A stretch of DNA of 64,000 nt, taken from positions 537,069 to 601,068 of the forward strand of contig NC_018336.1 in assembly GCF_000234665.1 (NCBI RefSeq), written 5' to 3'. Below the pieces are notes generated by a model. It was not told the DNA's origin. It saw only the letters and a list, made by a program, of their open reading frames with translations, and ran no database searches. The position numbers and the translations under genes are program-made. Of this stretch, positions 1-10,175 are shown piece after piece. The DNA comes from Leishmania mexicana MHOM/GT/2001/U1103. Its lineage: Eukaryota; Euglenozoa; Kinetoplastea; Trypanosomatida; Trypanosomatidae. How positions within the stretch are numbered: position 1 is the stretch's first letter; the number at the start of each line of letters is the position of its first letter.

Positions 1-126
1 TCAGCCCCTTGCCGAGGCCCTCTTGCCCAAGAGACGTTCGGCGATCGCGCTGCTATCTGTAGTGTGTTTGTGTGTGCCTTCGTATTTCTCTTTGCGTGAA
101 CAGCGGCGTAACGCAGTCAAGCAGTC
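1..126 (+). promoter_or_regulatory. 5' flank and possible trans-splice acceptor of gene A
   Basis: A short pyrimidine-rich stretch (about 78-95) is followed by an AG at 102-103, roughly 24 bases before the ATG at 127. In trypanosomatids the spliced leader is joined at the first AG after a polypyrimidine tract, so this is a possible acceptor. The tract is weak and the window starts only 126 bases upstream, so the true site could lie outside. Confidence 0.25.
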
Positions 127-2106
127 ATGTATAACTTCTTCGCCGGCGCCAATGCGCCTTCGATTGCACCGCAGAAGCAGCCGCCAGCCGAGCCATCACT
201 GACACTCTCTGTCCCCCATCACCACGTAGCCGCAAGCTCCCTCCTTGATGGCATGACGACACAAAACGCATCCCTGTGGCTTCTCAACGCCGCACAGTAC
301 TATCCGCTCTCGTACGCACACAACAGTGGTGGCGGCGGCAACTTAGCAGGAGCAGAACAGGAGAAATGGACGACTGCTTCTCATTTTTACAGCACCTTTT
401 CGACCCCTGCTGCCCCGCCCTCCAGTAGCGGTGTGCAAGGCCTTCGCGGCATCAGTCAGCAACCAGCGCAGCAGCCGCACCAGCACTTATGCACCTCTAT
501 CCTGCAATCACACGAACACGTGGGAAACAGCGCCACACGCGCTCCGGGTATGTCATCGACTTGCGTCACGCTCAGGGGGGAGCCCCTTCGCATGCAACGC
601 GACGGCGCCCCCTACTCGTCCTTCACGTCGACTAATGTGAGCACAGCTTCGCAGCAGCCTGAAGCCATGCACAGTAACCAACAGTACTACGACAGCACGA
701 GCCATCACAGATGTCACAGCACATCCAGTGCGAGTAGTATACGGCACACTCTGCAGGTGTCTGCGTTGCCGCCGCAGCAGCAGCAGCACCAACAGCAGCG
801 ACTCCCGATCTCCAGCAGTGTGTGGGCCACTACCACCCCTGCCACTGCTGTGCCAGCCTCGCTCTTTGCGTCCTCCTCCATCCGATCCTCGACAGACACC
901 ACCTCCCCTGGGTACTCTTGTGATTTGAGTGGCAATGCCCTGTCGACGCTGCCGACTGCCGTCCCAGCGCCATATGTAACTGGAGCGGCGTTGCCCATGT
1001 CTAGCCAGCCACAGACAACCTACTCGGCCATGCCGCAACCTCCGCAAAATGGACAGTCTTGTTCACCTACCGCACGCCCTACCATGCACTCGATCATGAT
1101 CGTCCACCCAACTCTGAACAGGGGCGCAGCGGCAATTTTACATGCATCCACAGACGCGTTGAACACGCCGCTCCATTGCTTGACGGACGTCAAAGTATCT
1201 GAAATTTCCGGCTCGACGCATTACCTGGAAGCCGTGCAAGGCGGCGGCAGCGTTGGCGACAACTCGAAGCAGTCCTACTCGTCATCGATCCCCATGGCGT
1301 CGCGGCTGCCACAGCCGTCACTTCAGCAGTACTACCTGCAGCCTACTCCACAGCAGCAGCTGATCGCTGAGCAGCCGCAAGTGTACTCCAGCCCCCCCAC
1401 ACACGACGGGAACATCAGCCATTGTGTCAACCACACCACGGCGGCTGGAGCAATCATCCAGCCACCGTCTTCGATGCTGAGCAGTGTCGCGTCCTTGACC
1501 TCGCTCAACTCGCGTGCCGCCGGTGCTGGGCGAAGCGGAGCATGGCAACAGCCATCCACCGCGGATATGGGCAGCTACAAAGATCAGGGCGGTAAGCGCC
1601 AGCTCCAGCAACAACACCAGCAACTCCGCCCGGTTACCGACACGCGTGGAATTGCGCGCCGCAACCGCGACAGGGCTGTTCTCTTCGTAGGGCAGCTCAA
1701 CTATGAGGCGACGGAGGCGGACGTGTCGCAGGTGTTCTCTTGCTACGGCAAGCCCCTGAGTGTGTTGGTGCTGAAAGACAAGGGCAAGGCTGCAAAAAAG
1801 GGTGGCGCTGGCGGTGTCAGCGGCGGCAGTGCAGCAACGCACCGAAAAGTCGGTGGCTCGGCATTTGTCACATACAGGACCACGCTGGAGGCCGACACAG
1901 CCATCATGGCACTTCACGGTCGGTACAATGCTAAGGACGATGACTCCGAGAACGTCGACAATTCCAAGTGTCTGCAGGTGAGTTATGGCCAGCAAACGGG
2001 GCTGATCTCGACATTTGGAATGATACACGCCGAGAAGCTGCACGCCTCAAAGCCGGAGAACCCGATTCCGTTTTTGGTGAAGGACCGCAAAAACGGAAAG
2101 CTGTGA
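127..2106 (+). CDS. Single-RRM RNA-binding protein A, with long low-complexity N-terminus
   Basis: This 659-residue protein has one RNA recognition motif near its C-terminus. RNP2 is LFVGQL at residues 519-524 and RNP1 is GSAFVTYR at 577-584. The loop before RNP1 is expanded by a Gly/Ala/Lys-rich stretch. After the RRM comes QVSY, then ISTFG and a short tail (PENPIPF) shared with gene B. Residues 1-516 are rich in Ser, Thr, Gln, His and Pro with several Gln runs and no other domain, a composition typical of disordered or condensate-forming regions of RNA-binding proteins. The likely role is binding mRNA, probably in the cytoplasm, to control stability or translation; this is inferred from the RRM, and no target is visible. 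It is the first of four paralogues on this strand. The start is the first ATG of the open frame, and any upstream start would lie outside the window. RRM identity is sure; the exact orthologue is not. Confidence 0.9.
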   Translation: MYNFFAGANAPSIAPQKQPPAEPSLTLSVPHHHVAASSLLDGMTTQNASLWLLNAAQYYPLSYAHNSGGGGNLAGAEQEKWTTASHFYSTFSTPAAPPSSSGVQGLRGISQQPAQQPHQHLCTSILQSHEHVGNSATRAPGMSSTCVTLRGEPLRMQRDGAPYSSFTSTNVSTASQQPEAMHSNQQYYDSTSHHRCHSTSSASSIRHTLQVSALPPQQQQHQQQRLPISSSVWATTTPATAVPASLFASSSIRSSTDTTSPGYSCDLSGNALSTLPTAVPAPYVTGAALPMSSQPQTTYSAMPQPPQNGQSCSPTARPTMHSIMIVHPTLNRGAAAILHASTDALNTPLHCLTDVKVSEISGSTHYLEAVQGGGSVGDNSKQSYSSSIPMASRLPQPSLQQYYLQPTPQQQLIAEQPQVYSSPPTHDGNISHCVNHTTAAGAIIQPPSSMLSSVASLTSLNSRAAGAGRSGAWQQPSTADMGSYKDQGGKRQLQQQHQQLRPVTDTRGIARRNRDRAVLFVGQLNYEATEADVSQVFSCYGKPLSVLVLKDKGKAAKKGGAGGVSGGSAATHRKVGGSAFVTYRTTLEADTAIMALHGRYNAKDDDSENVDNSKCLQVSYGQQTGLISTFGMIHAEKLHASKPENPIPFLVKDRKNGKL

Positions 2107-2579
2107 AGCGCGCAAAGTCGAACGAATGGGACGGGAGAGCGCCTTTGGTGATCCGGTGCTGAGCAGACACGCGGAAGAGGCTCTGCAGAAGCGGCGGCAG
2201 ACGCGAATGTGGCTTTGTTGACAATGTCCTCTTTTATTTTTGGAGCGGCACAGAGTTTGAGTGGAGGGCACGGCGAGGGGGGAGACGCACGCGAGTGCAC
2301 AGCAGCGCGCATAGCGCGCAAATGAGAGGCATTCTTTCGTGTGTGTGTGTGTGTGTGTATGGGCTGGTACGTGAGAACACATGTGTGGTCCTCTCCCTTT
2401 TTTCCTTCTCTCATCGAGCTCCCTGATGACCGGGGGAGGGGGACCTCAGTACCCAGCACCCCAGCCCTATGCAAGGAGAAGCCAGGCAACCCCTCTCTCC
2501 TCTGCCAATGCCGAGCCACTTCTGGTCGTGGCAAGGCCAAGCGCTTACGATATGGGGAGGTCAGAGCGATGTACTGCTA
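2107..2579 (+). other. 3' flank of gene A
   Basis: No gene is supported here. The stretch holds the presumed proximal 3' UTR of gene A, a (GT)10 tract at 2339-2358 and mixed-complexity DNA. Short open frames on both strands lack any domain and overlap each other. Confidence 0.6.
2339..2358. repeat. (GT)n microsatellite
   Basis: Ten GT dinucleotides in a row in the presumed 3' UTR of gene A. Tracts of this type recur through every intergenic region of the window and are absent from the coding regions. Confidence 0.9.
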
Positions 2580-2970
2580 CTGATGTCGGCGGTGTGGTTC
2601 TGGATAGCGTTGCGTCGGGGCGACCTGCAACAGCGAACACGCTTGTACCACCCCATGTGGGCAGCGTATCAGCGCGGCGCGAGCGTATCTCACCCGGCCC
2701 TCGCACTGCCCACTGGGGCGGAAAGCCGGGGCCACCCCGAGGGGGATGCGCCAGGTGGCGACCAGCATGATGGGCGGGGCGGTTGTGGGGCGACCCATGA
2801 GGCGGGGAATGGGCAGAGTATGAGGCCGAGGCCGTGCTTTTATAACTGAGCCTTCATTGCTGTAACGCGTGTCGACGGCTGCTCCGCATCAGGCGATGGG
2901 CCATGTGGGGCAGGCCGAGGTCTGGAGTGGCGTTCGACTCCCGTTGTGTGGCAGCATGGACAGGTGAGGC
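2580..2970. mobile_element. GC-rich island, possible degenerate SIDER-type retroposon
   Basis: This block of about 390 bases is GC-rich, non-repetitive in itself and free of the CT/GT low complexity on either side, so it stands out from its flanks. It encodes no credible protein. Leishmania genomes carry many short degenerate retroposons (SIDERs, about 0.5 kb) in 3' UTRs, where some affect mRNA stability. Location and size fit, but I cannot align it to a consensus here. It could also be an ordinary structured UTR segment. Confidence 0.25.
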
Positions 2971-5900
2971 AAAAACGCTCATTCATCTGTCAATCCCACT
3001 TCACGTTGACGTCTTGTCTTGTGGCTCAGTACCCCCTTCCCTCGTCCTCCCCCTCTCTCCTCCTCGCGGCGTTGCAGAACGGATGCTATCATGATTCGTC
3101 AAGGCTTCTTTGTTGCGGTGATATATAGATATGGGTGTATTTTTGTTTTTCGCTTCTTGTGCCGTGAACGAATCTTGCTGCTACCTCCTCCCTCCCGATG
3201 CCTCCCCCCGCCGGACTCTTCCCCCCTCCTCCCTCCTCCCTTTCCCCGCTCCCACTCAAAGCCCTCACCAGCACTTTTACACGTTTGTAAGTCGCCTATT
3301 TCTTCTTGATCTTGGACTCCTGCCCCTTCTCCCCCTGCCTCTCCCCGGTCCTGGCTTTCCTTTTTCCAGGCCCGAAGTCCGTATGCTGCCGTGGTTGCGC
3401 ACGTGTGACAAATCGAATGTGAGAGGTCGAGAGAATGTGGTGCTGCTCACCTTTCTCTTGTGATTTGTGTGGAAGTACTCTTGTTGCTCTGGATACGCAT
3501 GTGTCTGTCGGCCATTTGCCTCCTCCTTGGTAGCCAGCAACTGAAAACGGGCTCAGAGGGGGGTGGTACGTGTGCACACACACACAGACAGGCAGGCAGG
3601 AGTCGTTCACTTTCGGGTGCATTCCCCCTATTTCTTTTGGCGATGGCAAAAAGGCACAGCTTCGGTGAACAGAAACCGGAGAAGGGAGAGGAAGGGCTCC
3701 TTGCAACACGGCCCCCTTGCTCTTGGCATCATCTTCGCTTCTCCTCATTATATCCTACGCCCAGGTCGCTTTTCTTTGCCGCGTGCTCGCCCTTGCATAT
3801 GCCCCGTTCCCCCACACATACATATATCAAGCACGGTCATTCAAGTTAGATTTACTTGGCGTTGCATACTCCCCACAAACCTTTTTTTTCTACTCCTGGC
3901 TCTTCGTTTGTCTTCTCGAATCCATTCCTGCTCTTCCCCCCTCCCCTCCCCTCAACCCTAACTTACTTTATGTCCCCATCTCTATCTACCTCCACCCTTC
4001 TTCTTTTTTTTTGGGGGGGGGGCGTTACGCTCTCTTCCCTCACCCCATCCTTCCCCACCATGCCTTTGTGATTCTCTTGCCCCTCTGCGCACTTGCCCTT
4101 GCCCTATGTTCGTGTCTTTGTGCGTCTACCGGCACCTCTTTCTACTGTTTCCTTCCACTTTCTGTGTGTATCTGTGTGTGTGTGATCCATCTTCCCTCTG
4201 TCTTATTACATCACTATCCGCGCAGCGGACGCATCACCCCTACCTCCCGCTGTCGCCTTGCAGGCGGACGCCGGCATTGTCGGGTAGCCTCGCGTCCTCT
4301 CCTCTCTCTCAGTGCTCTCTCCTTTTGGGGGGGGGGGATGAGAGTGACCGATGCGTGCGTTCAGAGCCATGTGGCTGCTGTTCTTTCTCTTCCTCGTTAC
4401 ATTGTGCACATTCACCAGCACCTTCCAGCATATGGGGGCTGGCCTCCGCCGTCTCTGCACACGCGGACCCCCCTCCCTCCCCCCTCTTCGACCAGGAAGG
4501 CGTGCGACTCTCCATTTTTATTTCAGGAAAAAGCCGAGAAGAGAGTTCTGGATGGCGTCTCCCTTCCTACCCCCCCCCTCTTTCCCTGGGGACTCCCCAT
4601 ATATCCCTTTGGGATGTGTGTGCTTGTCCGTGTCCTCTGCCAGGATCCCCCTCTTTTGCTCTCTCTTCTCTCGTTCTCGTTGCGCAACGCCACACAGCTT
4701 CCCTGTTCTCCGGCCCCCGCTCTCTCTCTCTGGACATGTGCTCTTTTTGTTGTTTGTACGTACGTGTGTTCTACTCCCTCTCTATCAGTCTCAGTGCGTT
4801 GTGTGCGTTGTCGCTGCCATGTCGCGTGTACCATTCTCGTCGTGTGTATGTGTGTGGTGACGCCTTTCTTTGGCGAGTGTGCATGTGGCTGTGTGGCTGG
4901 CGAGTTTTTTTTTCTTTCTCACGAACGCGCTTGCGACGAGGTCGCCATCCCCTTCACTGATCCAGTCCCCCCTCCCCCTCCCCCTCTTCTCCTTTCATAG
5001 TGGTGCTTTTTTTTCCCTCTCTCCATCTCTTGTCTCTGATTCGTTGACGTCCCTCTCGCCAGTACTGTTCCCCCCTCTCCCCTCCCCTGTTTCGCTTTAC
5101 TCGTCATCCCGGTGCATTCTCTCTCTCTGTGCGCTGCGTTCTGTTTTTCGTGGGTGTTGTTCTTGACGGAAAAAAAAGTCATCCGCATTGAAGCAGGCTT
5201 CAGACCCCTTGGTGCCTCTCTCTCCCCCCTCGCTGTGCGTGCGTGTGTGGGGGGGGGGCTAAGCGCGGTTCACTCCATTTTTCTGTCCTGTCGAGGGGGC
5301 GCCCTCTCCCTCTCCCTTGCCCCCTTAGAGCATCGCTGCCGCGATACACAGCCACGCTGTGGTCAATGCATTTTGTTTCTTTGTTTTTACTCCTAGTCCT
5401 TCTCTCTGAGCGTGTTTGCGTCGCCATTCTGGAAGCTATTGTGGCGATGGCCTCATGTTCTTTTTTTTTTTCTTGGCTTGTTCGCTTCCCCTCCCACCTC
5501 TCCTCCCGGCCATCGTTCCCTCCCCCCTCCCCATTCCATCACGTCTCCTCTCTTTCTTTTTTTTTCTCGTGTCTCTCGTTTCGTTGCTTGCACAACCAAC
5601 ACACGCAAGCTGAGAATAGTAGCCAAATAAGTTAATATAGGAGCACTTGAGATGTGTGCGCCACGAAAAGCACGTCATCACTGCCGCATCCCCCACCCAC
5701 CCCTCCTCCCCACACCCCCCAAACCTCAAACACGCGAGCACGATGAATCGTCACCGCGCCCCAAAACGGCAACCAAGTCCCGCAGTTTTGCCCGCTTCGC
5801 CTCTCTTCAGTGGCCGCACCTGCAAATCACTCGCCCACACACAAGCTCACGCCCCTATATTTTCCTCTGCGTGTGTGTGTGTCCGAACTGCAGCCTATGG

Positions 5901-6239
5901 TTCTCTTTGGCAAACGCTCGATGCACAAGCCGCCACCTTCGCCTCGCCTAACCATCTGCGTTGTCCTATACGGAAATCCGCCGTCACTACCCCACCGCTG
6001 CGCCCCCTCTCTCGTTCTCTCTCTCGCTCCCGCTCGCATATTTTTGTTTTGTCTGCCGCTGCTGCCGCCTCTGCTGCTCTTTCTTTCTTTTTCTCTGCCC
6101 GAGCTGGCTTTTCTTTTCCGGCGTTGATGACGACGAAGACTCACAGAAACCACATCGAACGGCAGCGGCCTTCACAAGCCTCATCGATGGAATCCGTAGC
6201 GTCTTGTGCTCACCGTTAAACTCCCTCGGCAGCCGAAAG
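2971..6239 (+). other. Non-coding pyrimidine-rich spacer between genes A and B
   Basis: About 3.3 kb of sense-strand CT-rich DNA with T and C runs, CA/GT tracts and two striking G runs (4013-4022 and 4327-4337). Open frames up to 427 codons exist in it, but their translations are Leu/Ser/Pro/Phe/Cys-rich strings that simply reflect pyrimidine content, and frames on both strands overlap. I see no domain or codon bias like that of the RRM genes. It is probably long 3' UTR of A or 5' spacer of B. Confidence 0.65.
4004..4022. repeat. T9-G10 homopolymer junction
   Basis: Nine T followed at once by ten G. A second T4-G11 run lies at 4323-4337. Such runs are prone to length error in sequencing and may form G-rich structures. 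Confidence 0.85.
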
Positions 6240-6965
6240 GCACGCCATTCCCGCGTGGGCTAATTGCCTGTGGGCCCCACCCACACCTCACACGCCGAAG
6301 TACCCTGGTCGCGAGCACTCGCACACACACATATATATAGGGGACAATGTCCGCACCTCTCGCACCCCATCAAGAGCGGATGGGGCAGTGCACACCCGAA
6401 GAGTGGTCGGTGTCGCGGCGCTGCTTGGCCGCATACCTCCGGACGCCACGCATCGCGCTCGGTGTGCGGGTGCCGAGCTCGGGTCTGGATGGGCGGTCAC
6501 ACGCTCACGGTCTGGGGACCCGATGGCGAGGCGGTCTCCCTCGACGAGCGCACCCGCGTCTTCGTGCAGTTTGCACCCGGGGGCATCCTAGGGGACTTGG
6601 CGCACTGGACACGTGTAACGATGGCAGAGCCGGGCTGCGTCTTCTGCGCCGCCACCACCCCCAGGCTACGGCAGGATACGTGCGCTCAGCAGACAACCTG
6701 GTGAGTCGCAGCGCCTCGCGCGCAGCTACTGGCGCACGCGGGCATGGCGAAGGGGTGGTGCACACGAAAGGGGTGCGAGGGAGACAGCGACTCAAACTAC
6801 CACGTCGTGAGTAAAAAATGACCAGACCAAAGGCCAATTACAAACCGCTAAACGCCCTGGAGAGCATCCCCGGGCATTCACGTGCATGTGCACACCGCCA
6901 CCCCCGGTGGCTAGATGAGGTCCCGGCACCTCCTCTCCCCTCTGAGTGCGTGAAGGGATGTGGCT
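6240..6965. mobile_element. GC-rich island, possible degenerate retroposon
   Basis: About 700 bases of GC-rich, high-complexity DNA sit between pyrimidine-rich flanks. It contains a short (TA) tract near 6331 and an A-rich stretch near 6815. The strings GACCAGACCAAAG (near 6823) and GGGGCAGTGCAC (near 6382) also occur in the island at 17960-18504, which hints that the two are distant copies of one family. The best open frame (6264-6704, 146 codons) has no recognised domain. A SIDER-like element is the leading idea; a decayed gene is the alternative. Confidence 0.25.
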
Positions 6966-7513
6966 GCGTTTATATGTGCCAGCCCCTCTCTCAACCCTCT
7001 CTCACTGCCGTCTCTCTCTCTCCCTCTTCCCCATTTCCGCGGAGAAACCGCCAACAACACTTCTCTTTTGGCGTCTCCCCTGTCTGCGGTCGATAGCACA
7101 CACGTTCCCCCGCTACTTTCTTCGTTTTTGTTTTTCTGTGTTTTTTTTTTCGTTTTCCTTTCGCGTCTTTCTTCTCGTTTGGGGGGGAATCGTCTCATCA
7201 CCCGCGCATCCGTGCTGTGTGCTCCCCGTTCGCTCTGCCCCTCTCCATTTTTTCTCACACACACCCGGTCCGTCCCGCACCAGCACACAAGCACACCCCA
7301 CCCATAACCCACCTCCCCCCTCTTCTCCTTTGAGCGCAACCGCCCTCTTCACTCTCCCAGATATCGACCACTCTCTCCGGCCTCGGCCCACACGCAGCAC
7401 CGACGGATCATCCTGAGCGACTGCTCTCCACTAGACGGACCTCACGCAAAAGGAGGAACAAAGAGGAAGCACGTGAGCCCCCTTCACGTAAGCGATTACA
7501 CGCAGTCACAAAA
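6966..7513 (+). promoter_or_regulatory. 5' flank of gene B with polypyrimidine tracts and splice acceptor candidate
   Basis: The stretch contains several CT-rich tracts. The best acceptor is the AG at 7359-7360, immediately after the pyrimidine tract CGCCCTCTTCACTCTCCC (about 7341-7358). Use of this site would give a 5' UTR of about 150 bases before the ATG at 7514. Other AGs nearby cannot be excluded. Confidence 0.45.
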
Positions 7514-8143
7514 ATGTACATGCATCCGATTGGCCAGCCCATGGGCCACCCGCTCCTTCCGCCTACGATGGTGAGCGGCGCCTACCAGGTCAATGCGATT
7601 CCCGTCGTGCAACAGCAGTTTGTGTACACGGCACAGCCGATGGTGGCGTCACAGCCCATGATTCAGAGCGTTCCTGCTGCCACGCCAATGTACTCGGTTG
7701 CGCCACCACGTCGGCAGAAGAATAAAGGCAACGCCGTGCTGTTTGTGGGGCAGCTGAACTACGATGTGACGGAGAAGGATGTGCGCGATCTCTTCTCGCA
7801 CTACGGCCACGTCGTGAACGTTGTACTTCTGAAGGACACCAAGCGCAACAACGCCAAAGGCGCATCCACGCAGCCGAAGAACAACAAGCATGTCGTCGGT
7901 AGCTCCGCCTTCGTGACGTACCCGACGACCGCCGAGGCGGACTTGGCCATCATATCCCTGCATAACCGTTACTGCATGGACAACCGCGACAAGCCTGTGC
8001 AAGTGTCCTACTGCCAGAAGACGGACATCATCTCCGACTTCGGCTACCGCCATGCACTGCAGCTGCACTCTGAGAACCCTGCCAACCCAATCCCTAGCAT
8101 CACACCTACACCCTCCGTTGCCTACGCCATAAAGTTTGCGTAA
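7514..8143 (+). CDS. Single-RRM RNA-binding protein B
   Basis: This 209-residue protein has a Met/Gln/Pro-rich N-terminal segment of about 73 residues and then one RRM. RNP2 is LFVGQL at 76-81 and RNP1 is SSAFVTYP at 130-137. As in gene A, the loop before RNP1 is enlarged by a Lys/Asn/Gly-rich insert. After the RRM come QVSYCQKTDIISDFGYRHA and PANPIP, matching the tail of A. It is presumably an mRNA-binding regulator; targets cannot be read from sequence. Codon use is GC-rich at third positions, unlike the flanks. Gene A lies 5.4 kb upstream and gene C about 14 kb downstream. The start is the first ATG after the splice-acceptor candidate at 7360. Confidence 0.93.
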   Translation: MYMHPIGQPMGHPLLPPTMVSGAYQVNAIPVVQQQFVYTAQPMVASQPMIQSVPAATPMYSVAPPRRQKNKGNAVLFVGQLNYDVTEKDVRDLFSHYGHVVNVVLLKDTKRNNAKGASTQPKNNKHVVGSSAFVTYPTTAEADLAIISLHNRYCMDNRDKPVQVSYCQKTDIISDFGYRHALQLHSENPANPIPSITPTPSVAYAIKFA

Positions 8144-9317
8144 ACCATAGAAAGAGAGAGAACAAAGTGAATCAAGCGAACGTGAGCAACGCGCCTTGTG
8201 TGTGGCGGTGTAGTGCACTCGACTGCGTGTGGGCCTGCAGATTTTTTTTCCGTTGGCACGTACCTAGGGCGAGCGCAGTGCGGGAAAGCGGATCGCACGA
8301 TAAAAGGTGAGCAGCACCAGAGAGGCTGGGGGCAAACGTTTTGTAGGAGGCACGACAATGGTGAGACGTGCGCATGCGTCCGCTATGAAAGCGGCTAGGC
8401 AGCAGCGCAGGAGGAAATGAAACACGCACACGTACACACACACACAGACACGCATATGCATATCCCTGCCCTTCTCTTATCTTTCTCACGCTGCACATGC
8501 GTGCATGCGTGTGACGCATACTTATTTTTTTGATCACTGTCCGCTTCTCTTTTCCTGGTCTCTTTCCTGTTCCGCATTTCGTGTATGTGTGTGTGTGTGT
8601 ATCTTAGTGTTGTCGGCTACATCACTCTCTGTCGGCATTTGGCTCTGTGTGCGCGCTCCATCATGACTGTGCCTGTCTTTGTCTGTGGCGGAGATGTGCC
8701 GCTGGTGTTCTCTTCAAGTGTCGCCATCACTTCCTACTCCCTTGCTTGTGCCCTCTCCCACTCACTGCGTCGTTTCCTCCCATGCACAGTTGGCTGGGTG
8801 CGGGTGTGCCTCTGCCTGTGAGATGGCGCAGTGGGCAAAGACACATCCAGCGTTAGCTGGGTTGTCGGCGCGTGCATGTACGCGTGAGTGCCTCTTTTTG
8901 TGGCCCTCTTGCTCTCCTTTCTGATAAAGTGCCGCGTTGTTTGTTGCCGCTTCTCCTCCTCCACCCTCTCAGAATCAAAGCTGGGCACTCATTTTCCCCG
9001 TATTGTGTTTTTTCTATCTTCCCATCCCCTCCTCGTGATAGCTTTGGCTGCAGCTCACTCTCACCCTTTCGTCTTCCTTCCTCTCACAATCAGTCTCGCA
9101 ACTTTTCCCGTGTCTTTTCTCCGTGGTTTGGTTCTCATCCCTCTCTCTCTCTTTTCCTCTTTACACAAACTCGTAAAGTATAACCAGAAAAACTTGCAGA
9201 ATCTCGCGTGTGTGTGTGTGTGCATGTGTATGACCGTCTGTGTGTGTCTGTGTGGTTGCTATACCGTTGTTTGCTCGTTTTTTCTCTTGCTTCATTCTTG
9301 CTTCCCTTCCTTTGTGC

Positions 9318-9338
9318 GTGTGTGTGTGTGTGTGTGTG
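9318..9338. repeat. (GT)n microsatellite
   Basis: About ten GT units in the spacer after gene B. Confidence 0.9.
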
Positions 9339-9730
9339 CCTTTTCGTTTTCTTCCTCTGTTTTCCTGCTGGGACAACGGAGGTCTGAGAGTCACACACAC
9401 ACAGGCGTGACGCGCACGTACGCAGAGGCCCCGCCCCGCCCACCTGCCCCTCACTAACCCGCTCAGCAGACTTGCATCAACGAAAGTGGGGGGAGAACGC
9501 TGGAAGTGGAGGCACATCGATCTTTTGTCCTCTTTTTTATCGTCCTCGATTCCTTTTTTTGCTTTCCCGGTCTTCCTTTTTATCGTTGCTGCCTGTGTTG
9601 TCGGAGTCGGTGGCGCTTCACAAGAGCACACGGAAAAAGGATTCTTCCTCGTTGGTTGTTGTTGTTTTTCTATTGTTGTGTTTGTTTGCGCATAACGAAT
9701 GCCGGAAGCACGCCATTGCTCATGGCCGCA

Positions 9731-9792
9731 TTATATATATGTACGTACACATATATATATATATATGTATACGTATATGTATACCTGTATGT
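9731..9792. repeat. Compound TA/TG/CA microsatellite
   Basis: Alternating TA with GTAC, CATATA and GTATAC steps gives a largely self-complementary stretch. It is one of several blocks of this kind in the large spacers (see 16871-17000, 24431-24500, 25461-25552). Confidence 0.85.
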
Positions 9793-10075
9793 GTGCTCCT
9801 TCCCGTTGCTTGTGTCATCTTTTACCCTCTTCTTTTTTTTGCCCTTGTCGGCTTTCGTTTGTCATTTTCTTCCTTTTTAATGGTTGCTATTGGTCTTCCT
9901 CTTGTTTGGCTTTCCTTTTCCTTCGTTATCGAACACGCATTGCAGTATGAGCTGTGACGTCGTTGTTTGCTGGCTTGTGTGCGACGGTGGCGCGCTTCCG
10001 TTTTCCTTTGCTCGTATATGTTTTCCACCTCTCTCCATATACATATATGTATATGTATACGTTGCTCCCCCCCCA

Positions 10076-10175
10076 NNNNNNNNNNNNNNNNNNNNNNNNN
10101 NNNNNNNNNNNNNNNNNNNNNNNNNNNNNNNNNNNNNNNNNNNNNNNNNNNNNNNNNNNNNNNNNNNNNNNNNNN
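10076..10175. other. Assembly gap (100 N)
   Basis: Exactly 100 unknown bases, a conventional placeholder for a gap of unknown length. The flanks are TA/CT low complexity, a likely cause of the break. Distance between genes B and C is therefore uncertain. Confidence 0.99.

Larger units (their letters stand above)
8144..10075 (+). other. Non-coding spacer downstream of gene B, up to assembly gap
   Basis: Low-complexity, pyrimidine-rich DNA with a (GT) tract at 9318-9338 and a compound TA/TG block at 9731-9792. No open frame here has a domain or coding-like codon use. It is presumably the start of a very long 3' UTR or untranslated spacer. Confidence 0.65.

Noticed and set aside
553..2043. Minus-strand frames of 164 and 241 codons opposite gene A
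   Set aside because: Shadows of the GC-rich gene A, which has an RRM and clear coding sense on the plus strand.
2925..2950. GTTCGACTC, a match to a tRNA B box
   Set aside because: The bases around it cannot form the T stem, and no A box or acceptor stem pairs with it.
3717..5000. 427-codon open frame on the plus strand
   Set aside because: Its product is a Leu/Ser/Pro/Cys-rich string mirroring CT and GT repeats, with no domain and overlapping frames on both strands.
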